This document shows positions 48,845-58,367 of a stretch of 64,000 bases of DNA, one piece after another (position 1 is the stretch's first letter; each line of letters begins with the position of its first letter). The DNA is from Solimonas terrae. Its GTDB lineage: Bacteria; Pseudomonadota; Gammaproteobacteria; Nevskiales; Nevskiaceae. The stretch is taken from positions 310,001 through 374,000 of the forward strand of contig NZ_JAAMOW010000002.1 of the NCBI RefSeq assembly GCF_011067135.1, read 5' to 3'. The translations under genes were made by a program, and so were the position numbers. The notes under the pieces are model-generated. The model did not search any database. It was not told where the DNA came from and saw only the letters and a list, made by a program, of their open reading frames with translations.

Positions 48845-49159
48845 TTAGGCGCCGAGGATTTCGGTGACCTTCACTTCCGTGAAGTTCTGCCGATGGCCCT
48901 GTTCCTTGTGATAATGCTTGCGGCGGCGATGCTTGACGATGCGGATCTTGTCGCCACGGCCGTGCGAGAGTACTTCGGCCTTGACCGCACTGCCGGCAAC
49001 CAGCGGCGCGCCGATCTTGACCTGCTCGCCTTCGCCCACCATCAGCACTTCTTCGAACGACACAATGCTGCCGACTTCGGCAACCAGCGTTTCGATCTTC
49101 AGGGTGTCACCCTGGGCAACCTTGTACTGCTTGCCACCCGTCTTGATTACGGCGTACAT
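48845..49159 (-). CDS. rplU: 50S ribosomal protein L21
   Basis: Protein of 104 aa from the ATG at 49159 ([14 protein letters not shown]), with GGAG about eight bases upstream; an upstream in-frame ATG at 49171 lies before that Shine-Dalgarno and is not used. [15 protein letters not shown] near the C terminus is the rRNA-binding signature of bL21. First gene of the rplU-rpmA operon, under the promoter at 49241-49269. Confidence 0.98.
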   Translation of the reverse strand: MYAVIKTGGKQYKVAQGDTLKIETLVAEVGSIVSFEEVLMVGEGEQVKIGAPLVAGSAVKAEVLSHGRGDKIRIVKHRRRKHYHKEQGHRQNFTEVKVTEILGA

Positions 49160-49240
49160 CGTTGACTCCAAAAATGAAAATCATCTAATTATGTTTGTAA
49201 GCCGCAGCGATGAAGCTGCCCGGCCCGAATGAAGCGCGTG

Positions 49241-49269
49241 ATTGTAGGTGCGCCCCCCTGAAAGGTCAA
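49241..49269 (-). promoter_or_regulatory. Sigma-70 promoter of rplU-rpmA
   Basis: On the minus strand TTGACC (49264-49269) and TACAAT (49241-49246) are spaced by 17 bp, about 80 bp before rplU. A strong match for a ribosomal-protein promoter. Confidence 0.75.
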
Positions 49270-49378
49270 CCGATTTGCATGCTTGCGTCGGACGCGGCCG
49301 CGGTTTCGCCAAATTCCGGGCGAATGCGGCTAAGTCGTTGACGGCCAAGCGTTCGGCCGCCTAGCATCGCGCCGCCCT

Positions 49379-50347
49379 ATGGACCTCAAGACCATCCTCG
49401 CCCCCATCGCCGACGACATGCGGCAGGTGGATGACACCATTCATGCCCGGCTCCGGTCGGAGGTCGCGCTGATCAACGAGATCGGCCACTACATCACCTC
49501 GGCCGGCGGCAAGCGCCTGCGGCCGGCGCTGGTGCTGCTGGCCGCGCGCGCCTGCGGCTGCACCAGCGCCGAACCGGTGCTGCATGCCGCGATGATCGAA
49601 TTCATACACACCTCGACGCTCTTGCACGACGATGTCGTCGACGAGTCGGGACTGCGTCGCGGCCGCAAGACCGCCAACGCCGTGTTCGGCAATGCCGGGG
49701 CCGTGTTGTCCGGCGACTTTCTGTACTCGCGTGCGTTCCAGATGATGGTCGAGCCCGGGCGCACCGAAGTGATGAGCGTGATGGCCAATGCCACCAATGC
49801 CATCGCCGAAGGCGAAGTCCTGCAGCTGCTGAACTGCGGCGACCCGGATACCGACGAAGCGCGTTACATGCGCGTCATCGAACTGAAGACCGCGCGCCTG
49901 TTCGAGGCCGGTTGCCGGCTCGGCGCGCTCGCCGCCGAACAGGGCGATGCGATCCAGCAACGCCTGCACGACTACGGACATCATCTCGGCCTGGCGTTCC
50001 AGCTCGTCGACGATGTACTCGACTACACGGCAGACAGTGAAGTCAGCGGCAAGAACGTCGGCACCGACCTGGCCGAGGGCAAGCCGACGCTGCCGCTGAT
50101 TCACGCCATGAAGCACGGCTCCGCACAGCAAGCCGCCCTGATTCGGGACGCCATCACGCACGGCCGCGTCGACCAGCTTGAAGCCGTAATGAAAGCAGTT
50201 GAATCCACAGGGGCGATTCCTTACACTCGCGCCCTCGCTGAAAGGCACAGCCTCAAAGCGGTCGAATCGCTCGGTGAAATTCCCGACTCACCACACAAGA
50301 AAGCGATGATCGAGCTGGCCCGATTCAATACCAATCGAGCGGCTTGA
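49379..50347 (+). CDS. ispB: Octaprenyl (polyprenyl) diphosphate synthase
   Basis: Protein of 322 aa that makes the long isoprenoid tail of ubiquinone. The two Asp-rich motifs are present: LLHDDVVDESGLRRG with first-region DDxxD, and FQLVDDVLDY with the second. GKRLRPALVLL matches the conserved IPP-binding entry. Divergent from rplU as in E. coli. No clear Shine-Dalgarno precedes the ATG. A TTGACG/TAGCAT pair (49338-49343 and 49362-49367, 18 bp apart) would put the transcript start only a few bases before the ATG, so a nearly leaderless mRNA is possible. Confidence 0.94.
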   Translation: MDLKTILAPIADDMRQVDDTIHARLRSEVALINEIGHYITSAGGKRLRPALVLLAARACGCTSAEPVLHAAMIEFIHTSTLLHDDVVDESGLRRGRKTANAVFGNAGAVLSGDFLYSRAFQMMVEPGRTEVMSVMANATNAIAEGEVLQLLNCGDPDTDEARYMRVIELKTARLFEAGCRLGALAAEQGDAIQQRLHDYGHHLGLAFQLVDDVLDYTADSEVSGKNVGTDLAEGKPTLPLIHAMKHGSAQQAALIRDAITHGRVDQLEAVMKAVESTGAIPYTRALAERHSLKAVESLGEIPDSPHKKAMIELARFNTNRAA

Positions 50348-50355
50348 ACGTCTGA

Positions 50356-50432
50356 CGGGGCGTAGCTCAGTTTGGTAGAGCGCTTGCTTCGGGAGCAAGA
50401 GGTCGCAGGTTCGAATCCTGTCGCCCCGACCA
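50356..50432 (+). tRNA. tRNA-Pro (anticodon CGG)
   Basis: A 77-nt cloverleaf with acceptor CGGGGCG/CGCCCCG, discriminator A and encoded CCA. The anticodon stem-loop is CTTGC-TTCGGGA-GCAAG with anticodon CGG, reading CCG proline codons. The T loop is the standard GGTTCGAATCC. It lies 9 bp after ispB, as known from Pseudomonas-like gammaproteobacteria. Confidence 0.96.
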
Positions 50433-50436
50433 ACAT

Positions 50437-50465
50437 AAGCCACTGATTAATCAGTGGCTTTTTTG
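50437..50465 (+). terminator. Rho-independent terminator after tRNA-Pro
   Basis: AAGCCACTGATTAATCAGTGGCTT forms a perfect palindromic stem followed by a T-run, five bases after the tRNA. Confidence 0.92.
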
Positions 50466-50556
50466 TTTCCTGCGCATTGACGCAGGTCGGTGGATTTGCG
50501 GCAAGACCACCTTCCCCAGCAGTCCGGTTCGGATAAGGACGATCGTGTTCCGCGCG

Positions 50557-51688
50557 TCAGCCATCAAACTGATTACTTCCGGAGAAAACTTCGACGCTCG
50601 CGTCTTGGCTCCATCTTCTCAAATGAAGGGGCCTCCGAGAATCTCGGGGCGGTTCATTACGCATGATGTGATCTGCCTTCCACCTTTTGATTTGACCGCC
50701 GCCTTGGTTTGATCGCATGTCGTTCGCCGCTCGATCGAATGTGCGCCAGTTGTCATCGGCTCGGGTTTCGGCGCTCGCCGTTTGACAGCCTGCAGGCGAT
50801 GGAGCACGAACAGGAATCGCCGTGTCGCCGCAGATGCAGGGCTGCCGATTCAAATGCCGGTCAGCACCACCGCTGCACATCAGGGTCTGACCGCTGACAT
50901 AGTCCGACTCCGGCGCGCACAGCAGATGAACCGAACCTGCCGCGTCATCAGCCGTCCCGGCGCGCCCCAGCAGGAGACTCCGTTCCGGGGCCTGCTTGAG
51001 TTCCTTGCTGAAGCCGGTCCCGATCTCGCGGTCCTCGATGTTCGCCGTCGCGCCCTCATCGGCGCTGGCGGCCGTCAACCGGGTTTCGACGAAACCGAAG
51101 GCGACGCAGTTCACCGTCGTGTTCAGGCGCCCCCACTCCTTGGCTGGTGTCATCGTCATCCCAACGATGCCCGCTTTTCCGGCCGAATAGTTGGTCTGTC
51201 CAGAATTCCCGAACAGTCCGGCAATCGACGAAACGTTAACGATCTTGCGAACTGCACGTCGACCGTCATCAGCTTCAGCCTTGACCAGCCTGCGGATCAC
51301 CGGCTGCGCAGCGCGCAGAATTCGGAACGGTGCTGTCAGATGGGAGTCGAGCATGGCATGCCACTGCTCACCAGACATTTTCTGAATCACGTTGTCCCAG
51401 CTGTGGCCGGCGTTGTTGACGACGATGTCCAAGCCTCCGTAGGTCTGCACGGCCGTGGCGATAGCGTTCGACAAAATCGGCGGCAGTGACGCTGCCTGCA
51501 AAAACCACCGCATCGTCGCCCATCGCCTTGATCGTGGACACGACATCGTCGGTTGGTCCGGAATCAAGGTCGTTGACCACGACACGGGCGCCTTCGGCCG
51601 CCAGCTCCAGCGCCGTCGCGCGACCGATGCCGTAGCCGGAACCGGTAATCAGGGCAACCTTCCCGTCGAGTTTCCCAGCCACTGCCAT
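50557..51688 (-). pseudogene. Short-chain dehydrogenase/reductase, frameshifted
   Basis: The first frame begins MAVAGKLDGKVALITGSGYGIGRATALELA, a textbook Rossmann TGxxxGxG start, and reads to about GSVTAADF (51480). The rest of the enzyme then continues in another frame: VQTYGGLDIVVNNAGHS, VNVSSIAGLFGNSGQTNYSAGKAG (catalytic Ser, Tyr, Lys) and SGQTLMCSGG. One indel near 51480 splits it. The second frame also runs about 90 codons past the normal end to 50557 without SDR-like sequence, so the C terminus may be damaged too. It resembles hydroxyacyl-CoA-type SDRs and would fit a beta-oxidation-like step after the acyl-CoA synthetase. Broken gene or sequencing error. Confidence 0.75.
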
Positions 51689-51777
51689 TGATCCCTGTCC
51701 GGACTATGAATTCGAATGTGCTGTCACCGAGCCGCCGGCAATCAGGGGCTGTCTCGCGCACGTCGGTGAGTGTCGTC

Positions 51778-51812
51778 GATGACAGGAGCCCTCTTTCTCG
51801 GGGGCTCCTGAG
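51778..51812 (-). terminator. Likely terminator after the acyl-CoA synthetase gene
   Basis: CAGGAGCCC and GGGCTCCTG face each other around an 8-9-base loop, just after the synthetase stop. No long T-run, so strength is uncertain. Confidence 0.45.
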
Positions 51813-51816
51813 GTGT

Positions 51817-53289
51817 TTAGCCGCCACGCTCGTCGCGCAACTTGCTGCGCCGAATCTTTCCCGCTTCGTCCCGGGGAAGTGCAGTGAGGAATTCGTAGCC
51901 GCGCGGCACCTTGTAACTTGCCAGATGCGCTCTGACGTGCCGATCGAGATCGTCCTGGCCGGGGCAACGATCTTCGGACGTGGGCTCGATCAGTGCATGT
52001 ACCCGCCGACCCAGGTCCTCGTCCTTCACGCCAATGACCACGGCATCGCGAACCTCGGGATGCTGCGTGAGAATCGCTTCGACTTCCGCGGGTATCACGT
52101 TCGCGCCACCAGAGATGATCAGATCGACGCGACGATCCGACAGGTAGAGATAGCCGTCCTCGTCGACGTAGCCGAGATCGCCAACGCTGGCGAAGTCCGT
52201 TCCAACCGTCTCCAGTTCCGGAGCGCCGAGATAGCGGTACTGGGGTGGCCCGCCCCAGGCGCGAGTGAAGATTTCTCCAATCTCCATCGGCGGGACAGGG
52301 CAGCGCCGAGCGTCGAGGATACGAATCTCGGTGTGGTATCCCTTGCCAACGCTGCCAGGGCGTTCCAGCCATTCCGCTCCGCTTATGACCGTGATGCCGG
52401 TGATTTCGGTAGAGGCCCAGAGTTCGTACACCTTCGAGGCGCCCAGTCGTTCGATCCAGGCACGCTTGACCCAGTCGGGGCATGGCGCTGCCAGGTGCCA
52501 GAGTCTGCGGAGGCTGCGCAGGTCGCTTGCCTGGAAGGAGGCCGCCCGCAGCATGCGCAGCATCATGGTCGGGACCACATTGAGCACACTCGGCCGGTGT
52601 CGCACGATTGCGGACAGTGATTGCTCCGCATCGAACTTCTCGTTCAGGACCGCGCTGGCGCCTACGAAAAGAGCCGCCTGAGTGAACAGGAATGCCTGGT
52701 TGTGGTACAGGGGCCCGGGAGAATACAGCCGATCGCCATCGACGATTCCGAGAAGCGTCGCAAATGGATAGTCATCAGCAGCATAGTGAAAGGCGCCGGG
52801 CGACACGATCAATTTGGGTTTCCCGGTCGAACCACCAGAGGCGATCGCCTTGAATGGCTGAGGGATTGCATTTGGCAGCGGGGCGTCGGGATACCTGTCC
52901 AGCGAGCGGAGCTGAGCGCGGGATATCCCCTCGAGGTCCGGCGCGTCACTGATCACCGCCGTCGGTGTCGACAAAGCCAGCATCTGATCCCGCTCGGTGG
53001 CGGGCATGCGATGGCTGATCGGCATGGGGCAGGCCCCAAGCTTGTATGCGGCCAGCGTCGCTACCACATGCTCGAGGCAATTCGGCAGATGAATCGCAAT
53101 GAATGACCCCGGTCCTGCCGAGCGCTCGGAAAGCCTATGGGCCAGGCGATTTGCCCATCGCTCAAGCTGCATCCACGTCAGCCGTTCGTCGCTGCCGTCC
53201 ATCTTCTGCAGGATCAGTGCGATCGCATCCGGCCGTTCAGACGCGAGCTGCGTCAATCTCGTACCGGGCGACATCTTGTCCTTGCCCAT
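51817..53289 (-). CDS. Acyl-CoA synthetase (AMP-dependent, ANL family)
   Basis: Protein of 490 aa from the ATG at 53289, with GGGGAGGG six bases upstream. It activates a carboxylic acid with ATP and CoA. Motifs: the P loop ASGGSTGKPKLIVSP (about residue 160), YELWASTE, GDLGYVDEDGYLYLSDR (Asp for ribose) and the late Lys in DEAGKIRRSKL. Somewhat short at the N terminus compared with fatty-acyl enzymes, more like cyclohexanecarboxylate or aryl/steroid-acid CoA ligases. It diverges from the TonB receptor gene over a promoter with two tandem operators. It probably activates the acid freed by the carboxylesterase at 56 kb (inference). Confidence 0.9.
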   Translation of the reverse strand: MGKDKMSPGTRLTQLASERPDAIALILQKMDGSDERLTWMQLERWANRLAHRLSERSAGPGSFIAIHLPNCLEHVVATLAAYKLGACPMPISHRMPATERDQMLALSTPTAVISDAPDLEGISRAQLRSLDRYPDAPLPNAIPQPFKAIASGGSTGKPKLIVSPGAFHYAADDYPFATLLGIVDGDRLYSPGPLYHNQAFLFTQAALFVGASAVLNEKFDAEQSLSAIVRHRPSVLNVVPTMMLRMLRAASFQASDLRSLRRLWHLAAPCPDWVKRAWIERLGASKVYELWASTEITGITVISGAEWLERPGSVGKGYHTEIRILDARRCPVPPMEIGEIFTRAWGGPPQYRYLGAPELETVGTDFASVGDLGYVDEDGYLYLSDRRVDLIISGGANVIPAEVEAILTQHPEVRDAVVIGVKDEDLGRRVHALIEPTSEDRCPGQDDLDRHVRAHLASYKVPRGYEFLTALPRDEAGKIRRSKLRDERGG

Positions 53290-53399
53290 GCGGCCCTCCC
53301 CAGTGGTTCGTTGATCTTGCTCGTGTCGTCGCTCGTTCCGGAAGACGCCGCTGCCAAGCGCCGTGCAATCGAATTGCGCCGCCATTCGGCAAGAATGGC

Positions 53400-53441
53400 T
53401 TGACATGAATAATACACTAACTATTATCATACACTAAGTAT
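53400..53441. promoter_or_regulatory. Divergent promoter with tandem TetR-type operators
   Basis: Rightward TTGACA (53400-53405) and TATTAT (53422-53427) are 16 bp apart, facing the TonB receptor gene. Leftward TTAGTG (53432-53437, minus) and TATTAT (53409-53414, minus) are 17 bp apart, facing the synthetase. Two near-identical 13-mers, ATACACTAACTAT (53412-53424) and ATACACTAAGTAT (53429-53441), lie across both. They match the perfect palindrome before the TetR gene at 58.35 kb, so TetR 3 probably represses both directions at once. Confidence 0.68.
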
Positions 53442-53568
53442 GATCATGAACACGGGATGCATCGGTTAGTGACGCGATTGAATGCCGCGTCATTGCCGCG
53501 AGTTGCAGATGGCCGTTCGGCGACTGGACAAGCAGACCCGAAAATACGAAGTGCAGGGGAGAACGTGG

Positions 53569-56055
53569 ATGCTTGTGCAGAAGAACAGATGCGGCATTGG
53601 CCGAATGGCGCTCGCTGTCGCTTGCGTGTTCGTGTCGCTCGCCAGCCCGGCGATGCATGCCCAGGGACGCCCGTCGAATGACGAAGCAGGTACTTCCAAA
53701 GGCGGGGCCGTGGCGACAGGGGCTGCCGATGTCTCTGAAAGTCCTGATCCCGAACGATCGAACAAGCCCGATGAACAGCCTGCTGCAGCGAAAGGGCCCG
53801 CGTCTGACCAGCTAGACACGATCCCGGTGCCTGGCACTTCCACAGCGGTCGTGGGGCAAGTTGATACCGGAGCCTCGGCGCAGCAGATCCCCGAGATTGT
53901 GGTCACTGCCACAAAACGAGCGGAGTCGGTGCGCGACATCCCTGCCTCGATTACGGCAATCAGCGGTGAGAGCCTGGAGGAACATGGCCAGCTGAATCTG
54001 ATCGACTTCATCGCGCAGACTCCAGGGGTCACCGCGACACAGGGCAATTCCGGATATACACGATTCACGATGCGCGGTATCAGCACAGACACCGGACCGA
54101 CCTCACCGTCACCGTCTCCGGTCGGCGTGTTCATCGGCGACACGGCGTTTACCGACCCGTATATCGCGAACATCGTGCCCGACCTCAGTGCCTTCGATCT
54201 GGCGGGCGTGCAGGTGCTGAGGGGGCCTCAAGGGACCCTGTTCGGCGGAGCGGCGCTGTCCGGTGCAGTCCGCTACGAACTACAGGAGCCGGTGTTCGGT
54301 GAATGGCAGGCACGCGCATTTACGCAATTCACCAGTCCGTCCGGTGGAAGCGCGGCCTTTACCAGTGGCGCGGCCGCCAACGTTCCCTTGAACGAGGACA
54401 ATCTCGCCCTTCGAGTCGGCTACGTCAGGCGAAACTACCCGGGCGTTTATGACGATCTGCAAACGGGCGAAAAAGACGTTGACCATGGCGGCGGCAACCA
54501 GTATCGCGCCATTGTCCTTTGGCGTCCTGAAGACTGGTCCATCAAGGTGACGCACCTTTTCCAGGATTTCCACGCACCAAACGCGATCTACACGGCCGAT
54601 TCGGCAGACGGCCCTAGAGAGAATTCGGTCAATGTCCTCAAGGTGCCGGCCACCAACAAATTCGGTATGGACAGTTTTGAGGCGGGATACGACTTTGAGT
54701 CCATGAAAGTCGTCTCGCTGAGTTCGTACCTGTTCAAGGATTCCATATTCAATATCGACGCCACACCGGCAATCATCGGAGCGCCGCCGATCGGGTATCC
54801 GCCGGCCCTGGGCTTTCTGTCACCCGTCACGGAAAACTCGAGAGCCTTCTCGCAAGAGATACGTCTGCAGTCGACCGGTTCTGATCCATTCCAGTGGCTG
54901 GTCGGGGGGTACTACTACCGCTATCACCTGTACTTCAATATCTTGATCGACACGCCGCTGAATCAGGCGCTGACGGGACCCGACAGCGCACTTGTGACGC
55001 TGGCCGCGCGGCTGGGCATTCCACTGGCACAACTTACCGAAAATCTGGAGCTGCTCAATGGCACCTCCGACGTGACCTCAACGGAGCGCGCCCTATTCTT
55101 CGATCTCAGTTACAAGCTATGGGATCGACTCGATCTTTCGGCAGGCGCGCGTCTTTACGAGACGAAGGTTGCCGGTGGATTCGTTGCCACCGGGATCCTG
55201 CTTCGCGCCGAAAACAATGGCATGAATTCGGACACGAGAGACCAGATAGCGGAACGCGGCGTCAATCCGAAATTGACCGCGACCTACGCCTTCACGAGAG
55301 ATGTTTCGGTCTATCTGCAGATCGCCAAGGGATTCCGTTTCGGCGGCATCCAGTATGTGCCCTCGACGCCCACGAATGGCGTGCCGCCCACCTTCAAGTC
55401 GGACTCTCTCTGGAATTATGAGATCGGGCTGAGAACGAGTTGGCTGGATCGAACATTGAACGCCGATCTCACGGCGTTCTTCATCAATTACAAGAACCCG
55501 ATCATCACACAGGCGACACCCGGAATCCCCATCAACTACAACGACAACGTGTCATCTGCCATCAGTCGTGGACTGGAAGCAAACCTCCTGTGGAATACGC
55601 CACTCCGCGGACTGAGCATAGCGCTGACGGCCGCGCTGACCGACGCCCACATCACCTCTCCATTCCAGGCGGCAAACGGCGAGGAGATCGAATCGGGGCA
55701 GGAGATGCCGGGAACGGCGCCGCAGCAATATCACGCGACCATCGAATATCTCCGACCCATCGGCAAATTCGTGATTGGTGGAAGCACCGGGTACACCTAT
55801 GTCGGCCAAGGCTACAGCGACCTTCAGCACAGCGTCGAAATCAATGGGTACGGGACCTTGGATGCAGGTCTCACGCTGGGTACGGATGCGTTCCGATTCA
55901 ATCCGAAATTGGCGCTTAACGTCAGCAACATACTCAACGAAACTCGCCCGAACGCCGGCGGGGCCGTGACGCCGCTTGTACCGCTGGGCGACCTCTACGC
56001 GTACGGCTTGATTGCGCCGCGAACCTATTCGCTCAGGTTGAGTGTCGATTTTTGA
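53569..56055 (+). CDS. TonB-dependent outer-membrane receptor
   Basis: Protein of 828 aa from the ATG at 53569, with GGGGAGA eight bases upstream; a longer frame from 53482 exists but lacks a signal at its start. Signal peptide residues 1-31 (ALAVACVFVSLASPAMHAQ), then an unusual linker of about 75 residues rich in Pro, Ala and acidic residues. The TonB box region EIVVTATKRAESVRDIPASI and plug (VQVLRGPQGTLFGGAALSGAVRY) follow, then a 22-strand barrel ending TYSLRLSVDF. No N-terminal sensor (STN) domain. It takes up a bulky substrate across the outer membrane using TonB energy. The cluster suggests an ester- or acyl-containing compound, not necessarily a siderophore. Confidence 0.92.
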   Translation: MLVQKNRCGIGRMALAVACVFVSLASPAMHAQGRPSNDEAGTSKGGAVATGAADVSESPDPERSNKPDEQPAAAKGPASDQLDTIPVPGTSTAVVGQVDTGASAQQIPEIVVTATKRAESVRDIPASITAISGESLEEHGQLNLIDFIAQTPGVTATQGNSGYTRFTMRGISTDTGPTSPSPSPVGVFIGDTAFTDPYIANIVPDLSAFDLAGVQVLRGPQGTLFGGAALSGAVRYELQEPVFGEWQARAFTQFTSPSGGSAAFTSGAAANVPLNEDNLALRVGYVRRNYPGVYDDLQTGEKDVDHGGGNQYRAIVLWRPEDWSIKVTHLFQDFHAPNAIYTADSADGPRENSVNVLKVPATNKFGMDSFEAGYDFESMKVVSLSSYLFKDSIFNIDATPAIIGAPPIGYPPALGFLSPVTENSRAFSQEIRLQSTGSDPFQWLVGGYYYRYHLYFNILIDTPLNQALTGPDSALVTLAARLGIPLAQLTENLELLNGTSDVTSTERALFFDLSYKLWDRLDLSAGARLYETKVAGGFVATGILLRAENNGMNSDTRDQIAERGVNPKLTATYAFTRDVSVYLQIAKGFRFGGIQYVPSTPTNGVPPTFKSDSLWNYEIGLRTSWLDRTLNADLTAFFINYKNPIITQATPGIPINYNDNVSSAISRGLEANLLWNTPLRGLSIALTAALTDAHITSPFQAANGEEIESGQEMPGTAPQQYHATIEYLRPIGKFVIGGSTGYTYVGQGYSDLQHSVEINGYGTLDAGLTLGTDAFRFNPKLALNVSNILNETRPNAGGAVTPLVPLGDLYAYGLIAPRTYSLRLSVDF

Positions 56056-56134
56056 TGCTCGCGCCTCGGACCCGCGCGCAGCGACGCGGGCGCCGAAATG
56101 AACATCGGAAAGACCTCGGAATCAGAGAACTTCA

Positions 56135-57637
56135 ATGAACCTTCTTCCCGCAATTGAACGATCCACAAGACTAGGACGCGTACGCGGAACAGTGCGCCTG
56201 GGTGTGGAGACCTATCGTGGTCTCCGCTACGCCCAGCCCGCCCGACGATTCCAGCCGGCGGAGTCGGCGACGCCATGGGCTGGAACCTATGACGCAACCG
56301 CCTACCGGGCGGCAGCAGCCCAGGCGCCCATTCGGGAAGACATTTTCGGCCCTATGCCGAAGAGCGGACTTTCTGAAGACTGCCTGTTTCTGAATGTGCA
56401 TGTTCCGAACGAAAGTTCACCCGCACTTCGCCCGGTACTGGTGTTCATTCACGGCGGCTCCCACCTTACCGGCTCCGGGAATTTCTACGACGGCACTGCC
56501 TTGGCCTCGGGTGCCGATGCGGTGGTCGTGTGCATCAACTACCGGCTCGGCATTTTCGCGTCGATCGACAGCACTCGCTTCGGCACTCAGGACGAAGGGC
56601 GCGGAGAGCTGTGGTTGAGCGATCAGATAGCCGCGCTTCGCTGGGTTCGGGAAAACGTCGTCGACTACGGGGGTAATCCGGAACTCGTGACGATCATCGG
56701 CGAATCTGCCGGTGCGGTTTCCGTCATCGCTTTGTGCGCCGCACCGGAGGCCCGAGGACTTGTGCATCGAGCCGTAGCCTGCAGTCCTGGCAACATGGTC
56801 TGCGATCCCGCGCCCGATGTCGTCGCGATCATAGCGAAAATGCGCAAGTGTTCGCGTGAGGCTGCAATCAGTTACCTGAAAGCCGCTTCCACCGGGGAGC
56901 TGCTCGCGCTTCAGAGACGCAAAGGCAAGGGCCTGGGACCTCACGAAGTCGTGAATACCCCGCTGCTTCCCACCCGAATCGAGCAGCTCATTCAGGATCG
57001 CGGATCGAGTGCCGTGCCATTGATCGCCGGATTTGCGACCCACGAAGGTGAGAGCCTTGATTACATCTTGAAACTCGAGACCGGTTTACCGTGGCCGCTG
57101 CTCGACGTTGTCCAGCACATCGTTGCCAGAACAATGGCCCGACATCCGGCGGACGGCACCGACAAGGTCAGGACCTACCTGAAGCGTCTCAAGAAAGTGA
57201 AGAGAGATATCGGATTCGGATCGCGCTTCAACGATCTGGTATGGACAGATGTGTTTCGGCGTGCATCGATGGATTACGCCGAGGCCACGTCTTCAGCCGG
57301 CAGCCGCGGCTACGTCTATGTCATCGACGTGCCGACCCGGATCGCCGACCGCCTGCTGCGGTCTAGCCACTGCGTCGATCTGCCACTGACGTTCAACGTC
57401 TGGGACGATCCGGAACACACCGTTCCGGCATTTGCCGAGCACCCGGGAGCACCAGCCCTTGCTCGCCGCTGGGTCGCGATGCTCGGTCATTTTGCCCGCA
57501 CCGGTGAGCCCGGTGACACGCTGGGCTCCTGGCCAATGTATGAGTCGACGCAGCGTGCGTCGATGCGGGTAGCCGCCGATGGCTGTCGCCTGGAGTACGA
57601 CGTCGATCCGGAATACCGGCATGAAATCTGGACCTAG
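56135..57637 (+). CDS. Type-B carboxylesterase
   Basis: Protein of 500 aa with the cholinesterase/carboxylesterase-B layout: VRLGVETYRGLRYAQPARRF at the N terminus, SEDCLFLNVHVP, oxyanion VFIHGGSHLTGSG, and nucleophile Ser191 in GESAGAVS. A Glu in AGFATHEGESL and a His in SSHCVDLPLTFN fit the other triad positions. No signal peptide is seen, so it acts in the cytosol after uptake. It lies 80 bp after the TonB receptor in the same direction and is probably co-transcribed. It would split an imported ester into an alcohol and an acid, the latter a candidate substrate of the acyl-CoA synthetase. Confidence 0.92.
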   Translation: MNLLPAIERSTRLGRVRGTVRLGVETYRGLRYAQPARRFQPAESATPWAGTYDATAYRAAAAQAPIREDIFGPMPKSGLSEDCLFLNVHVPNESSPALRPVLVFIHGGSHLTGSGNFYDGTALASGADAVVVCINYRLGIFASIDSTRFGTQDEGRGELWLSDQIAALRWVRENVVDYGGNPELVTIIGESAGAVSVIALCAAPEARGLVHRAVACSPGNMVCDPAPDVVAIIAKMRKCSREAAISYLKAASTGELLALQRRKGKGLGPHEVVNTPLLPTRIEQLIQDRGSSAVPLIAGFATHEGESLDYILKLETGLPWPLLDVVQHIVARTMARHPADGTDKVRTYLKRLKKVKRDIGFGSRFNDLVWTDVFRRASMDYAEATSSAGSRGYVYVIDVPTRIADRLLRSSHCVDLPLTFNVWDDPEHTVPAFAEHPGAPALARRWVAMLGHFARTGEPGDTLGSWPMYESTQRASMRVAADGCRLEYDVDPEYRHEIWT

Positions 57638-57664
57638 CCGCAGCCGGTCGTCGAACATCCGCCG

Positions 57665-58306
57665 TTACGTCTTGGCAGTGTCCAGCGCGATCGTCAGAAA
57701 TACCTTCAGGATGTGCTTTGCGTCGACATTCAACTGGTGTGTCTGGAATCGCAAAACCGAAAGGCCGCTGGTCATGGCGAGCAAGTGGGCCGCGATGTTT
57801 CTTGCCGGACCGGCAAGCTTTTCGCCGGCGCCCAGAGAGGACGACTCGACAATGCCCGCGAAGTACTCGACGCCGCTTGCGGATACCAGATTCAGTTTCT
57901 CTGCGATATCGGGTCTGCCGAGACTGATGCTGTGAACGACGAAGAAGAGGCTGTCGACTGGAGCGTACGGAACCGTTTGATGATCTTCCGCCAGAATCTG
58001 GGCGAGAGCCATGAGGTTGAGTCGAAGCGGGCCGCCACGCTTGATGCGAGGTTCCACTCGTTCGAAAACTTCGCCCACTTTTTTCTTCCAGAGTTCCAGA
58101 AAAAGATTCTGCTTGTCACCAAAGGCGTAGTACACCGGATAGCGCGAGACGCCGGCAGACTCGGCGACTTCTTCCATCGTGCTGGCCTCGTAGCCCTTCT
58201 CGCAGAACATCACCCAGGCAGCATCAAGCATGGATTCGGTTCGTCTGATTTTCTGGTCGGCGCGAGAAAGTCGCTGAACGCCGACGCGTTTGAGTTTGGT
58301 TGCCAT
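57665..58306 (-). CDS. TetR-family regulator 3
   Basis: Protein of 213 aa. HTH at residues about 20-70: TESMLDAAWVMFCEKGYEASTMEEVAESAGVSRYPVYYAFGDKQNLFLEL. A 140-residue effector domain follows. The perfect 17-bp palindrome at 58351-58367 lies 45 bp before its start, so it is likely self-regulated and reads the related tandem sites at 53.4 kb. It faces the carboxylesterase gene tail to tail, with 27 bp between the stops. The effector is probably the ester or its acyl product. Confidence 0.92.
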   Translation of the reverse strand: MATKLKRVGVQRLSRADQKIRRTESMLDAAWVMFCEKGYEASTMEEVAESAGVSRYPVYYAFGDKQNLFLELWKKKVGEVFERVEPRIKRGGPLRLNLMALAQILAEDHQTVPYAPVDSLFFVVHSISLGRPDIAEKLNLVSASGVEYFAGIVESSSLGAGEKLAGPARNIAAHLLAMTSGLSVLRFQTHQLNVDAKHILKVFLTIALDTAKT

Positions 58307-58350
58307 GGGCCTGAAGGTCGGTTTTCAATTCGATGCAGCGAAAGACATGA

Positions 58351-58367
58351 TAATACAGCGTGTATTA
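58351..58367. promoter_or_regulatory. Perfect 17-bp palindromic operator of TetR 3
   Basis: TAATACAGCGTGTATTA is symmetrical around a 3-bp centre; its core ATACA-GCG-TGTAT (58353-58365) has a spacer one base shorter than in the 14-bp sites of the left arm. It lies between TetR 3 and the divergent MFS gene and can control both. Confidence 0.7.
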
